From Streptomyces kaniharaensis (lineage in GTDB: Bacteria; Actinomycetota; Actinomycetes; Streptomycetales; Streptomycetaceae), in assembly GCF_009569385.1 (NCBI RefSeq), contig NZ_WBOF01000001.1, positions 1,054,001 through 1,118,000 of the forward strand: 64,000 bases of DNA, in the 5' to 3' direction. Shown here piece by piece: positions 1 to 6,585 of the stretch (its first letter is position 1; every line of letters begins with the position of its first letter). A model generated the notes under the pieces. It had not been told where the DNA came from. It ran no database searches and worked only from the letters and a program-made list of their open reading frames with translations. Made by a program: the position numbers and the translations under genes.

Positions 1-165
1 ACGAGGGTGACGGACGTCCGGATGGCGGTGCCGGGGCTGATGCCGCTGGTCCAGTCCGCGCAGGTGGTGGCCGCGGTGCTGATCCTGGCGGTGGGCGCCA
101 TGGCGCTGACCGAACGGGCCGCGGCGGCCCGGGCGGTGGCGGCTGACGTAGAGTCGGCCGGGTGA
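1..165 (+). CDS. C-terminal end of a membrane protein (partial)
   Basis: Frame 1 is open from the window edge to a TGA at 163-165, giving the last 54 residues of a protein that begins outside. It contains one hydrophobic stretch (about residues 22-36) followed by an Ala/Arg-rich end, as in the last helix of a membrane permease. Its stop overlaps the GTG of the next gene (GTGA at 162-165), so it is co-transcribed and probably translationally coupled with the sensor kinase. ABC-2 type permeases often sit beside NarL-type sensor pairs in actinomycetes, so that is the best guess, but the fragment alone does not prove it. Confidence 0.45.
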   Translation, partial: TRVTDVRMAVPGLMPLVQSAQVVAAVLILAVGAMALTERAAAARAVAADVESAG

Positions 166-1505
166 ACACGGAGGGAGGGGGCCGGATTCGGCGCGGGGCG
201 GGGGCGCTGTTCGGACGGCGGGCCCGGCTGCGCTGGGTGCATCTGGTGCTGGGCGGCGCCCTGTTGATGCCCTACTGGCTGCTCTCGCAGGTGATTCTCG
301 GGGGGCTCAACGCCGAGCAGAGCCACCTGCGGCAGCTGCTGCTCCAGTTCGTCTCGCTGGGCGTCTCGCTGCCGATGGCCGCCGTCACCGCGCTGCTTCC
401 GACCGTCCGCACGCTGGAGGGCGCGGCGGCGAAGGCGCTCTGCGCGCCGGAGCGGCCGGAGGAAATCGCCACCGGGCCGGCCCGGTCGTGGGCGGCCCGG
501 CGCCGCGCGGCGGCCTGGTACGTGCTGCATCTGTTCCTCGGCGGCGTGGTCTCCGGGATGACGCTGGCCGGGGCGCCTTTCTCGGTGGTGCTGATCTTCG
601 ACTTCGACGGGGCGATGGACCTCACCCGGTTCTGGGAGAACCGGTTCCCCGGCTGGATGTTCACCGGCCCCGCCCTCGGCCTCGTCGTCCTGACGCTGAT
701 CGTCTGCGCCAACGCCGGCTGCGGCGCGCTGCTCGCCCGCTGGGCGCCAGTCCTGCTCGGCCCGACCCCGGAGGAGCGGCTGGCCGCGGCCGAGCACCGG
801 GCCGCCGTGCTCGCCCAGCGCAACCGGCTGGCCCGCGAACTGCACGACTCCGTCGGGCACGCGCTGAGCGCGGTCAGCATCCAGGCCTCGGCCGCGGCCC
901 GGGTGCTGCGCAGCGACCCGGACTTCGCCGCCGAGGCGCTCGCCGCCATCGAGGAGACCGCACGGGCGGCCGTCGCCGAACTCGACACCGTGCTGGGGCT
1001 GCTGCGCGAGGAGAACGCCGGCACCGAGGGCCCCGCCGGGCCGACCCTCGCCGGGCTGGACGACCTGCTGCGCCAGCTCGCCCACACGGGCGTCCGGGTG
1101 GACGCCGACCTCGCCCCCGGCCTGGGGCGGCTGCCGGCCGCGGTCTCCCGCGAGGCGTACCGGATCGTCCAGGAGGGCCTCACCAACGTGCTCCGGCATG
1201 CCGGGCCCGCACCGGCCGGGCTGCGGGTCGCCCTCGCGGACGGCCGGCTGGAGATCGAGCTGACCAACCCGCTGGGCCCGGCCCGACCCAGCCGCCCCGG
1301 CGGCGGGCGGGGGCTGCGCGGGATCGGGGAGCGGGCGGCGGCGCTGCGCGGCGGCAGCGAGGCGGGGCCGACCGAGGACGGGACGACGTGGCGGTTGGCC
1401 GTCTGGCTGCCGCTGGGAGGGGCACGAGTGAGCGGGGCACGAGTGAACGGAACGCGAGTGGGCGGAACGCGAGTGGGCGGGACAGGAGTGGTGGGCACCC
1501 GATGA
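162..1505 (+). CDS. Sensor histidine kinase, NarL/DesK type
   Basis: Membrane sensor kinase of 447 residues that should phosphorylate the regulator encoded next. About four hydrophobic segments lie in residues 25-190. The HisKA_3 phosphoacceptor is the LARELHDSVGH box with His228; an N box (EGLTNVLRHAG, about 338-348) and a glycine-rich G box (GRGLRGIGER, about 382-391) form the ATPase domain. GTG start overlaps the upstream stop. The last 25 residues are an odd Arg-Val-Gly-Thr-rich tail encoded by a 15-bp tandem repeat (see separate entry). Its stop overlaps the regulator ATG (ATGA). The stimulus is unknown. Confidence 0.93.
   Translation: MNTEGGGRIRRGAGALFGRRARLRWVHLVLGGALLMPYWLLSQVILGGLNAEQSHLRQLLLQFVSLGVSLPMAAVTALLPTVRTLEGAAAKALCAPERPEEIATGPARSWAARRRAAAWYVLHLFLGGVVSGMTLAGAPFSVVLIFDFDGAMDLTRFWENRFPGWMFTGPALGLVVLTLIVCANAGCGALLARWAPVLLGPTPEERLAAAEHRAAVLAQRNRLARELHDSVGHALSAVSIQASAAARVLRSDPDFAAEALAAIEETARAAVAELDTVLGLLREENAGTEGPAGPTLAGLDDLLRQLAHTGVRVDADLAPGLGRLPAAVSREAYRIVQEGLTNVLRHAGPAPAGLRVALADGRLEIELTNPLGPARPSRPGGGRGLRGIGERAAALRGGSEAGPTEDGTTWRLAVWLPLGGARVSGARVNGTRVGGTRVGGTGVVGTR
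1426..1500 (+). repeat. Five tandem 15-bp repeats in kinase tail
   Basis: Units begin at 1426, 1441, 1456, 1471 and 1486, each starting GAGTG, with a consensus close to GAGTGGGCGGAACGC. They are in frame and add a five-residue repeat of the form R-V-x-G-T to the kinase C-terminus. The array ends one base before the ATG of the response regulator. Confidence 0.9.
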
Positions 1506-2170
1506 GCGAGAACATCCGCGTGGTGATCGCGGACGACGAGCGGCTGGTCCGGATGGGCCTGCGGGTGGTGATCGACGCCGAACCGGACCTCAGTGTGGTC
1601 GGCGAGGCGGCCGACGGCGCCGAGGTCGTGCCGCTGGTGCGCGAACTGCGGCCGGACGTGGTGCTGATGGACGTCCGCATGCCCGGCATCGACGGCATCC
1701 GGGCCACCGAACAGCTGATGGGCACCATGGCCGAGCCTCCCCGCATCCTGGTGGTCACCACCTTCGAGCACGACGATCACGTGTACGACGCGCTGCGGGC
1801 GGGCGCGGCCGGGTTCCTGCTGAAGCGGGCGCGGGCGGAGGAGATGCTCCAGGCGGTGCGGCTGGTCGCGCGCGGGGACTCGCTGCTCTTCCCGGCCGCC
1901 GTCCGGGAGCTCGCGCTGCGGCACGCCCCGGAGGCCCCCCGGGTCGCCGCCCCGGAGCGGGGGCCGATCGGGCGGCTGACCGAGCGGGAGGGCCAGGTGC
2001 TCCGGCTGATGGCCGCCGGGCTGAACAACGCGGAGATCGCGCAGCGGCTCGTGGTCAGCCAGGAGACGGTCAAGACGCACGTCGGCAGCGTCTTCGCCAA
2101 GCTCGGCGCCCGGGACCGCACCCAGGCGGTCATCGTGGCGTACGAGTCGGGCTTCGTGCTCCCGGGGTAG
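1502..2170 (+). CDS. Response regulator, NarL/FixJ family
   Basis: DNA-binding response regulator of 222 residues. The receiver domain has the acidic pair D11-D12, phosphoacceptor D57 (RPDVVLMD) and the switch Thr in VTTFEHDD; Lys is in FLLKRAR. The C-terminal LuxR-type HTH carries LTEREGQVLRLMAAG and VSQETVKTHVGSVFAKLG. The ATG at 1502 overlaps the kinase stop (ATGA), so kinase and regulator are coupled. Probable targets are its own operon and the membrane protein gene upstream; no binding site is visible inside the window. A weak stem (2176-2181 / 2185-2190) follows the stop. Confidence 0.95.
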   Translation: MSENIRVVIADDERLVRMGLRVVIDAEPDLSVVGEAADGAEVVPLVRELRPDVVLMDVRMPGIDGIRATEQLMGTMAEPPRILVVTTFEHDDHVYDALRAGAAGFLLKRARAEEMLQAVRLVARGDSLLFPAAVRELALRHAPEAPRVAAPERGPIGRLTEREGQVLRLMAAGLNNAEIAQRLVVSQETVKTHVGSVFAKLGARDRTQAVIVAYESGFVLPG

Positions 2171-2353
2171 GACTCGCGGGCAGGGCCCGCCGGGATGGGC
2201 CCCAAGGGGTGAGCCGCCGGACCTCCGGTGTGTGCCCGTCGAACACCCGGTGGGCAGGGACGATTCTTCCGCCCGAGGCTACCAGCGAGTAGAGTGCGGC
2301 AACCCCTCACCGTCCGATACCTCCCGTATCGCCTGAAACGAACTGGTGGCCGC

Positions 2354-3007
2354 ATGTCAGTCCGGACCCGCCCCGCACTGTGGTGGCGCATGGGCATCGT
2401 GCTCTCGGCGGGCCTCGGCCTGACCCTCGGAACCGCGCCGCTGGTGTACTTCACCGTGCAGAGCAACGTCATCGTGCTCGGCTACTTCATCGGCGCGGTC
2501 TACTGGATGATCAAGCGCAACACCGTGGACGCGCCCGCGCCCCGGCTGCGCGGCGCCGCCACGCTGTACATCATCATCACCGGGCTGGTCTCGCACATCC
2601 TGCTCCAGCACGGCGCCAACCCGCTGCCCGGGCTGGTCGACGGGCCGGACAAGCTGGCGCACTGGTCGTCGTTCTTCCTGCACTACGTGACGCCGGTGAT
2701 GGTGATCACCGACTGGCTGGTGCTCAAGCCGCGCAACGTGTCCGCCTGGAAGGACATCCCGCTCTGGCTGGCCTTCCCGCTCGGGTACGCGGCGATTGTG
2801 CTCACCCGCAACGCGCTGTTCGACGACTACCCGACGCCCTACCCGTACTTCTTCTTCGACCCGACCACCAAGGGCTACGGCTACGTGTGGGGCCAGATCG
2901 CCATGCTGACCGTCGAGTTCATCGTGCTCGCCACGGTCGTGGTCGGCCTGGACCGGCTGGGCACGCTGGTCGCCGGCAAGCTGCGGCCCGCACCCGCTGA
3001 GGCATAA
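2354..3007 (+). CDS. Pr6Pr-type six-helix membrane protein
   Basis: Integral membrane protein of 217 residues with about six hydrophobic helices and conserved polar residues inside the membrane part (WSSFFLHYVTPVMVITDWL, and a Tyr/Phe-rich DDYPTPYPYFFFDP loop). This matches the actinobacterial Pr6Pr/FAR-17a-like family, whose function is not established. I chose ATG 2354; an upstream in-frame extension to 2228 has no protein-like character. It stands alone, converging on the ABC-F gene, with a strong stem-loop between them. Confidence 0.75.
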   Translation: MSVRTRPALWWRMGIVLSAGLGLTLGTAPLVYFTVQSNVIVLGYFIGAVYWMIKRNTVDAPAPRLRGAATLYIIITGLVSHILLQHGANPLPGLVDGPDKLAHWSSFFLHYVTPVMVITDWLVLKPRNVSAWKDIPLWLAFPLGYAAIVLTRNALFDDYPTPYPYFFFDPTTKGYGYVWGQIAMLTVEFIVLATVVVGLDRLGTLVAGKLRPAPAEA

Positions 3008-3027
3008 CCCCCCTGTGCCGGCGCGAC

Positions 3028-3066
3028 GGCCGGCTCGGATCCCCCAGGAGCGGATCCGAGCCGGCC
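3028..3066. terminator. Bidirectional terminator between convergent genes
   Basis: Perfect 15-bp inverted repeat, arms 3028-3042 and 3052-3066 with a 9-base loop, lying between the stops of two convergent genes. No long T run on either side. Confidence 0.85.
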
Positions 3067-3106
3067 GCGCGCGTACACGGCACCGTCACAGCCGCGAGTA
3101 CAGCGG

Positions 3107-4714
3107 CTACATGGGATCCACCGCCCTCAGGTCGCCGTCCAGCTCCAGCCAGCGCGTCAGGCCCAGGCCGCGCAGGAACGGCAGGTCGTGGCTGGCCACG
3201 ATCAGCGCTCCCTGGTAGGCCGCCAGCGCCTGGGTGAGCTGGCGGACGCTGGCGAGGTCCAGGTTGTTGGTCGGCTCGTCGAGCAGCAGCAACTGCGGTG
3301 GCGGGTCGGCCAGCAGCAGGGCGGCCAGGGTGGCCCGGAACCGCTCGCCGCCGGAGAGCGTGGCGGCCGGCTGGTCGGCCCGGCCGCCACGGAACAGGAA
3401 GCGGGCGAGCCGGGCCCGGATCGCGTTGGGCCCGGCGGCGGGAGCGAACCGCTTGACGTTCTCCGCGACGGTGAGCTTGTCGTCCAGCAGGTCGAGCCGC
3501 TGCGGCAGGTGGCGCAGCGGCACCGGCGTGGTGATCTCTCCCTCCAGCGGGGCGAGTTCGCCCGCGATGGTGCGCAGCAGGGTGGTCTTGCCGGCGCCGT
3601 TGCGCCCGACCAGCGCGATCCGCTCGGCGCCGCGCAGGTCGAGGTCGGCGGTGGTGCCGTAGGGCAGCCGGACCTTCTGCAGGGTGAGCACGGTGCGCCC
3701 GGCCGGAACGGCGGTGCGCGGGAGGTCGATCCGGATCTCGGCGTCGTCACGGACCGCCTCCTCGGCGGCGGTGAGCCGCTGCTTGGCCTCCTCCAGCCGT
3801 TCGGTGTGCATGCCCTGGAGCCGCCCGGCCGTCTCCTGGCCCTGGCGTTTGAGCTTGCCGGCGAAGATGTGCGGGTCGTTGCGGGTGATCGAGCGCTTCC
3901 TGCCGTAGCTGGCGCTGCGTTCGAGCCGGGTGCGGGCCTCGACGAGGTCCCGCTTCTGGCGCTGGACGTCGGCCTCGGCGTTGCGCAGCAGCCGCTCGGC
4001 CGTCTCCTGCTGGGCGGCGAGGGTGCGCTCGTAGTCCGCGAAGTTGCCGCCGTACCAGGTGACCTGGCCGTCCCGCAGGTCGGCGATCTGGTCGACGTGC
4101 TCGAGCAGTTCGCGGTCGTGGCTGACGATCAGCATGACGCCGTGCCAGCCGGCCACCGTCTCGTAGAGCCGCTCGCGGGCGGCCCGGTCGAGGTTGTTGG
4201 TGGGCTCGTCGAGCAGCAGGACGTCGGGGCGGCGCATCAGCAGGGCGGCCAGCCGGAGCAGGACGGCCTCGCCGCCCGAGAGTTCGCCGGTGGTGCGGTC
4301 GAGGCCGAGCCGGCGCAGGCCGAGCCGGTCGAGGGTGGCGCGGGCGCGCTCCTCGACGTCCCAGTCGTCGCCGACGGCGTCGTAGTGGACCTGGTCCGTG
4401 TCGCCGGACTCGATGGCGTGCAGGGCCTCGCGGGCGGCCCGGATGCCGAGCGCCTCGTCCACCCGCAGGGTGGTGTCGAGCGTCAACCCCTGTGGCAGGT
4501 AGCCGAGTTCCCCGGCGACCCGGACGGCGCCGCGGGTGGGGGTGAGGTCGCCGGCGATCAGCCGCAGCAGGGTGGACTTGCCGGCGCCGTTGAGCCCGAT
4601 CAGGCCGGTGCGGCCGGGGCCGACGGCGAGGTGGAAGCCGTCCAGGACGGGCTTGCCGTCGGGCCATTCGAAGGCGAGGTCGGTGCAGAGGACGGCGGTG
4701 GTGGGTTGTGCCAT
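3107..4714 (-). CDS. ABC-F ribosome-protection type ATPase
   Basis: Soluble protein of 535 residues with two ABC ATPase domains and no membrane segment, the ABC-F layout. First Walker A is GLNGAGKST (40-48), with LSGGE and LLLDEPTNNLD; the second has GRNGAGKTT, LSGGERFRA and LLLDEPTNNLD. The linker between domains is charged, as in the P-site tRNA interaction motif of the family. Start is ATG 4714 with GGGAGG just upstream; the open frame continues to 5074 but that stretch is leader. Family members rescue antibiotic-stalled ribosomes or tune translation. The long leader with an upstream ORF and paired stems suggests drug-inducible resistance; the drug class cannot be told from sequence. Confidence 0.93.
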   Translation of the reverse strand: MAQPTTAVLCTDLAFEWPDGKPVLDGFHLAVGPGRTGLIGLNGAGKSTLLRLIAGDLTPTRGAVRVAGELGYLPQGLTLDTTLRVDEALGIRAAREALHAIESGDTDQVHYDAVGDDWDVEERARATLDRLGLRRLGLDRTTGELSGGEAVLLRLAALLMRRPDVLLLDEPTNNLDRAARERLYETVAGWHGVMLIVSHDRELLEHVDQIADLRDGQVTWYGGNFADYERTLAAQQETAERLLRNAEADVQRQKRDLVEARTRLERSASYGRKRSITRNDPHIFAGKLKRQGQETAGRLQGMHTERLEEAKQRLTAAEEAVRDDAEIRIDLPRTAVPAGRTVLTLQKVRLPYGTTADLDLRGAERIALVGRNGAGKTTLLRTIAGELAPLEGEITTPVPLRHLPQRLDLLDDKLTVAENVKRFAPAAGPNAIRARLARFLFRGGRADQPAATLSGGERFRATLAALLLADPPPQLLLLDEPTNNLDLASVRQLTQALAAYQGALIVASHDLPFLRGLGLTRWLELDGDLRAVDPM

Positions 4715-4731
4715 GAACGGCCTCCCGGGTG

Positions 4732-4755
4732 GTTGCTGATAAGTGACGGAGCAAC
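4732..4755 (-). promoter_or_regulatory. Stem upstream of ABC-F ribosome binding site
   Basis: Arms 4732-4737 and 4750-4755 (GTTGCT/AGCAAC on the mRNA) form a short stem just 5' of the GGGAGG box. The same GTTGCT heptad region occurs in the leader ORF at about 4916-4922, so AGCAAC could pair with either copy; alternative folding is possible. Confidence 0.5.
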
Positions 4756-4816
4756 ACGGGGAGACACCGCGGGTGCGGAAGGGAAGCCACTGGGCCGTGA
4801 CCGAAAGGGGGCCGTG

Positions 4817-4915
4817 ACTGAGGTCGCACACTGGCACACCGCGCGGCGGTCGACGATCGGCGCACTGCGATCGGCGCTGGCCCTGCGCGGCGGGGCGGTG
4901 TCCCGGGACCTCAGT
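4817..4915 (-). promoter_or_regulatory. Nested attenuator structure in ABC-F leader
   Basis: On the minus-strand RNA, ACTGAGGTC (4915-4907) pairs perfectly with GACCTCAGT (4825-4817), and inside it ACACCGC (4901-4895) pairs with GCGGTGT (4842-4836). The first arm contains the stop codon of the leader ORF, so a ribosome paused on the last codons would cover it and prevent the stem. This is the arrangement expected for ribosome-mediated attenuation, inferred from base pairing only. Confidence 0.65.
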
Positions 4916-4946
4916 AGAGCAACGGCCTTCTCCTTGTCGGCGGCAT
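4911..4946 (-). CDS. Leader peptide uORF for ABC-F gene
   Basis: Eleven-codon ORF reading MPPTRRRPLLY then TGA at 4913-4911, located between the predicted promoter and the attenuator stems of the ABC-F gene. Only a poorly spaced AGGA precedes the ATG. The run of Arg and Pro codons near the end is of the kind at which ribosomes pause. Its stop codon is embedded in the first arm of the outer stem. Too short to be supported by composition; the call rests on position and geometry. Confidence 0.6.
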   Translation of the reverse strand: MPPTRRRPLLY

Positions 4947-4968
4947 TCCTGACGGCTTGACACGGAGG

Positions 4969-5005
4969 ACGTTACGGACCCTCCCGAACGTCGGCAACCG
5001 ATTTT
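4969..5005 (-). promoter_or_regulatory. Predicted WblC/WhiB7-like promoter of ABC-F gene
   Basis: Minus strand: AAAAT (5005-5001), three bases, -35 TTGCCG (4997-4992), a 17-base spacer, and -10 TAACGT (4974-4969). An AT-rich block just upstream of the -35 is the known signature of WhiB7/WblC-activated promoters, whose regulons typically include ABC-F genes. Predicted transcription start is near 4962, giving a leader of roughly 250 bases. Confidence 0.6.
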
Positions 5006-5010
5006 CCGCG

Positions 5011-5050
5011 CGGTGGCGAAGCTCTTCGCGCGGTGGCGAAGCTCTTCGCG
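5011..5050. repeat. Two tandem 20-bp repeats with internal dyads
   Basis: CGGTGGCGAAGCTCTTCGCG occurs twice head to tail (5011-5030, 5031-5050). Each copy contains the dyad GCGAAG-CT-CTTCGC. They lie directly upstream of the ABC-F -35 region and about 190 bases before the divergent protease gene, so they may bind a regulator. Confidence 0.8.
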
Positions 5051-5239
5051 ACGGCGAGGGCTGGCGGAGCCCACGTGCCGATCCGGTGCCGATCCGGTGA
5101 CAGCCTCGTACCAGGCGGGGGTGGACGCGAGGATGTCCTGATCCGCATGGCAGACTCCTCCCCTGCCATACCTGCGGCCCTCGGGGCCGTACCCGCGGAT
5201 CGGGCCGTATGGCGTCCGTACACAGGGGGAACTGAACTC
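5051..5239. other. Intergenic region upstream of protease lipoprotein
   Basis: Together with the leader elements at 4715-5050 this completes a 525-base gene-free stretch. Apart from the GGGGGA ribosome binding site at 5225-5230 for the protease I see no further gene or structure here. Confidence 0.6.
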
Positions 5240-6487
5240 ATGTCACCGATATCCCGGACCACCCGCATCGCCGTCGGCGCCTCCGTCGTGGCGCTGACCA
5301 TGGCACTCGCCACCGCGTGCGGCCCGGACAACAGCGACACCACGAACGGGGCGCAGACCGCGGCGCCCACCGCCGACGCGTCCGCCTCCGGAAAGCCGGG
5401 TGCCGCGCCGATCCACATTCCGACGGCCGAGGAGATCAAGACCTGGAAGCCCGAGGACTGGGAGAAGTGGGCCCAGGCCAACGTCATCACCCCGGCCGTC
5501 AAGGGCTACTGGGACCTCCAGAAGATCCTGAAGGCCAAGCCGTACAAGCCGGGCAAGAAGCCCGGCGGCCAGCCGAGCGCCGCCCCGACCGGGGGCCCGA
5601 CCAGCGCCGCCCCGGCCCAGCCGACCACCCAGGCTCCGGCCCCGGCCCAGCCGGGCGGCAGCAGCGGCACCGACGGCGCGGGTGACGTCGACCCCAAGCC
5701 GACCCCGGTCCAGATGAAGCCGGTCCCGCACCCGTTCGCGAAGAACCTCGACGTCAACGGCAAGATCTTCTTCCTGGACGACAAGGGCCAGGAGTTCGTC
5801 TGCTCCGGCACCGTGATCTCCGACCCGGCCAACCCGGGCAAGAGCAACCTGGTCTGGACCGCGAGCCACTGCCTGCACGGCGGCAAGGGCGGCAAGTCGC
5901 ACAAGAACATCGTCTTCGCCCCGGCCTTCAACAGCAACGGCCTGCTGAGCGGCGGCAAGCAGGGCGACCTCGCCAAGGCCGAGCCGTTCGGCGAGTGGGG
6001 CGCCACCGCCGGCATCGTGTCGCCGACCTGGTCCAGCGAGGCCGACCCGGAGTACGGCGGCTCGTGGAGCGCGTACGACTTCGGCATCATCCGGGTGGCG
6101 AACCCGGACGGCAGCGGCAAGTCGCTGGAGGAGACGGTCGGCGGCTCCGTGCCGGTCTGGTTCAACGCCCCGCGTGACCAGGTCACCGCGATCAGCAGCT
6201 ACGGCTACCCGGCCGACAAGCCGTTCGACGGCATGGAGCTGGACCACTGCGAGGCCCCGAAGCCGGTCAAGTACACCATCGACCCGGCCCGCCCGCCGAT
6301 GGTGACCATCGGCTGCAACGGCACCGGCGGTGACAGCGGCGGCGGCTGGTTCGCCATGAAGGACGGCAAGCAGATGCTGGTCTCGGACACCTCCATCGGT
6401 GGGAACGACAACACCTGGGAGGCCGGTCCGTACCTGGACGACGTGGCCGCCAAGGCGCTGGACTACATCTCCAAGAAGACCAAGTGA
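5240..6487 (+). CDS. Trypsin-like serine protease lipoprotein
   Basis: Exported protease-fold protein of 415 residues. N-terminus MSPISRTTR, a hydrophobic helix and a lipobox-like LATAC place Cys27 as the likely lipidation site (position -3 is Ala, less usual). Residues 28-155 are a Pro/Ala/Thr-rich linker. The chymotrypsin fold follows with His210 in TASHC, Asp280 in YDFGIIRV and Ser366 in GGDSGGGW, so the triad is intact. ATG 5240 has GGGGGA about ten bases upstream. It is monocistronic, ending in a strong terminator, and flanked by two ABC-F genes with no obvious functional link. Substrate unknown. Confidence 0.88.
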   Translation: MSPISRTTRIAVGASVVALTMALATACGPDNSDTTNGAQTAAPTADASASGKPGAAPIHIPTAEEIKTWKPEDWEKWAQANVITPAVKGYWDLQKILKAKPYKPGKKPGGQPSAAPTGGPTSAAPAQPTTQAPAPAQPGGSSGTDGAGDVDPKPTPVQMKPVPHPFAKNLDVNGKIFFLDDKGQEFVCSGTVISDPANPGKSNLVWTASHCLHGGKGGKSHKNIVFAPAFNSNGLLSGGKQGDLAKAEPFGEWGATAGIVSPTWSSEADPEYGGSWSAYDFGIIRVANPDGSGKSLEETVGGSVPVWFNAPRDQVTAISSYGYPADKPFDGMELDHCEAPKPVKYTIDPARPPMVTIGCNGTGGDSGGGWFAMKDGKQMLVSDTSIGGNDNTWEAGPYLDDVAAKALDYISKKTK

Positions 6488-6509
6488 TCCACTGAGCGTC
6501 CGAGCACAG

Positions 6510-6548
6510 CGGGGCCGCGGCTGCACGAGCCGCGGCCCCGCGCCTTTT
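6510..6548 (+). terminator. Rho-independent terminator
   Basis: Perfect 13-bp stem (6510-6522 / 6528-6540), 5-base loop, followed by CGCCTTTT. Ends the protease transcript. Confidence 0.93.
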
Positions 6549-6585
6549 CGCCGCCCCACCCGGGCTCCGTAGAATCGGGCCCATC

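Noticed and set aside
272..2080. Long minus-strand ORF opposite the sensor kinase and regulator
   Set aside because: Composition is Arg/Pro/Ser-rich without domains and it is antisense to two clear genes; a high-GC shadow frame.
3188..4960. 590-residue plus-strand ORF opposite the ABC-F gene
   Set aside because: Antisense to a textbook ABC-F coding sequence; low-complexity Gly/Glu/Val, no motifs.
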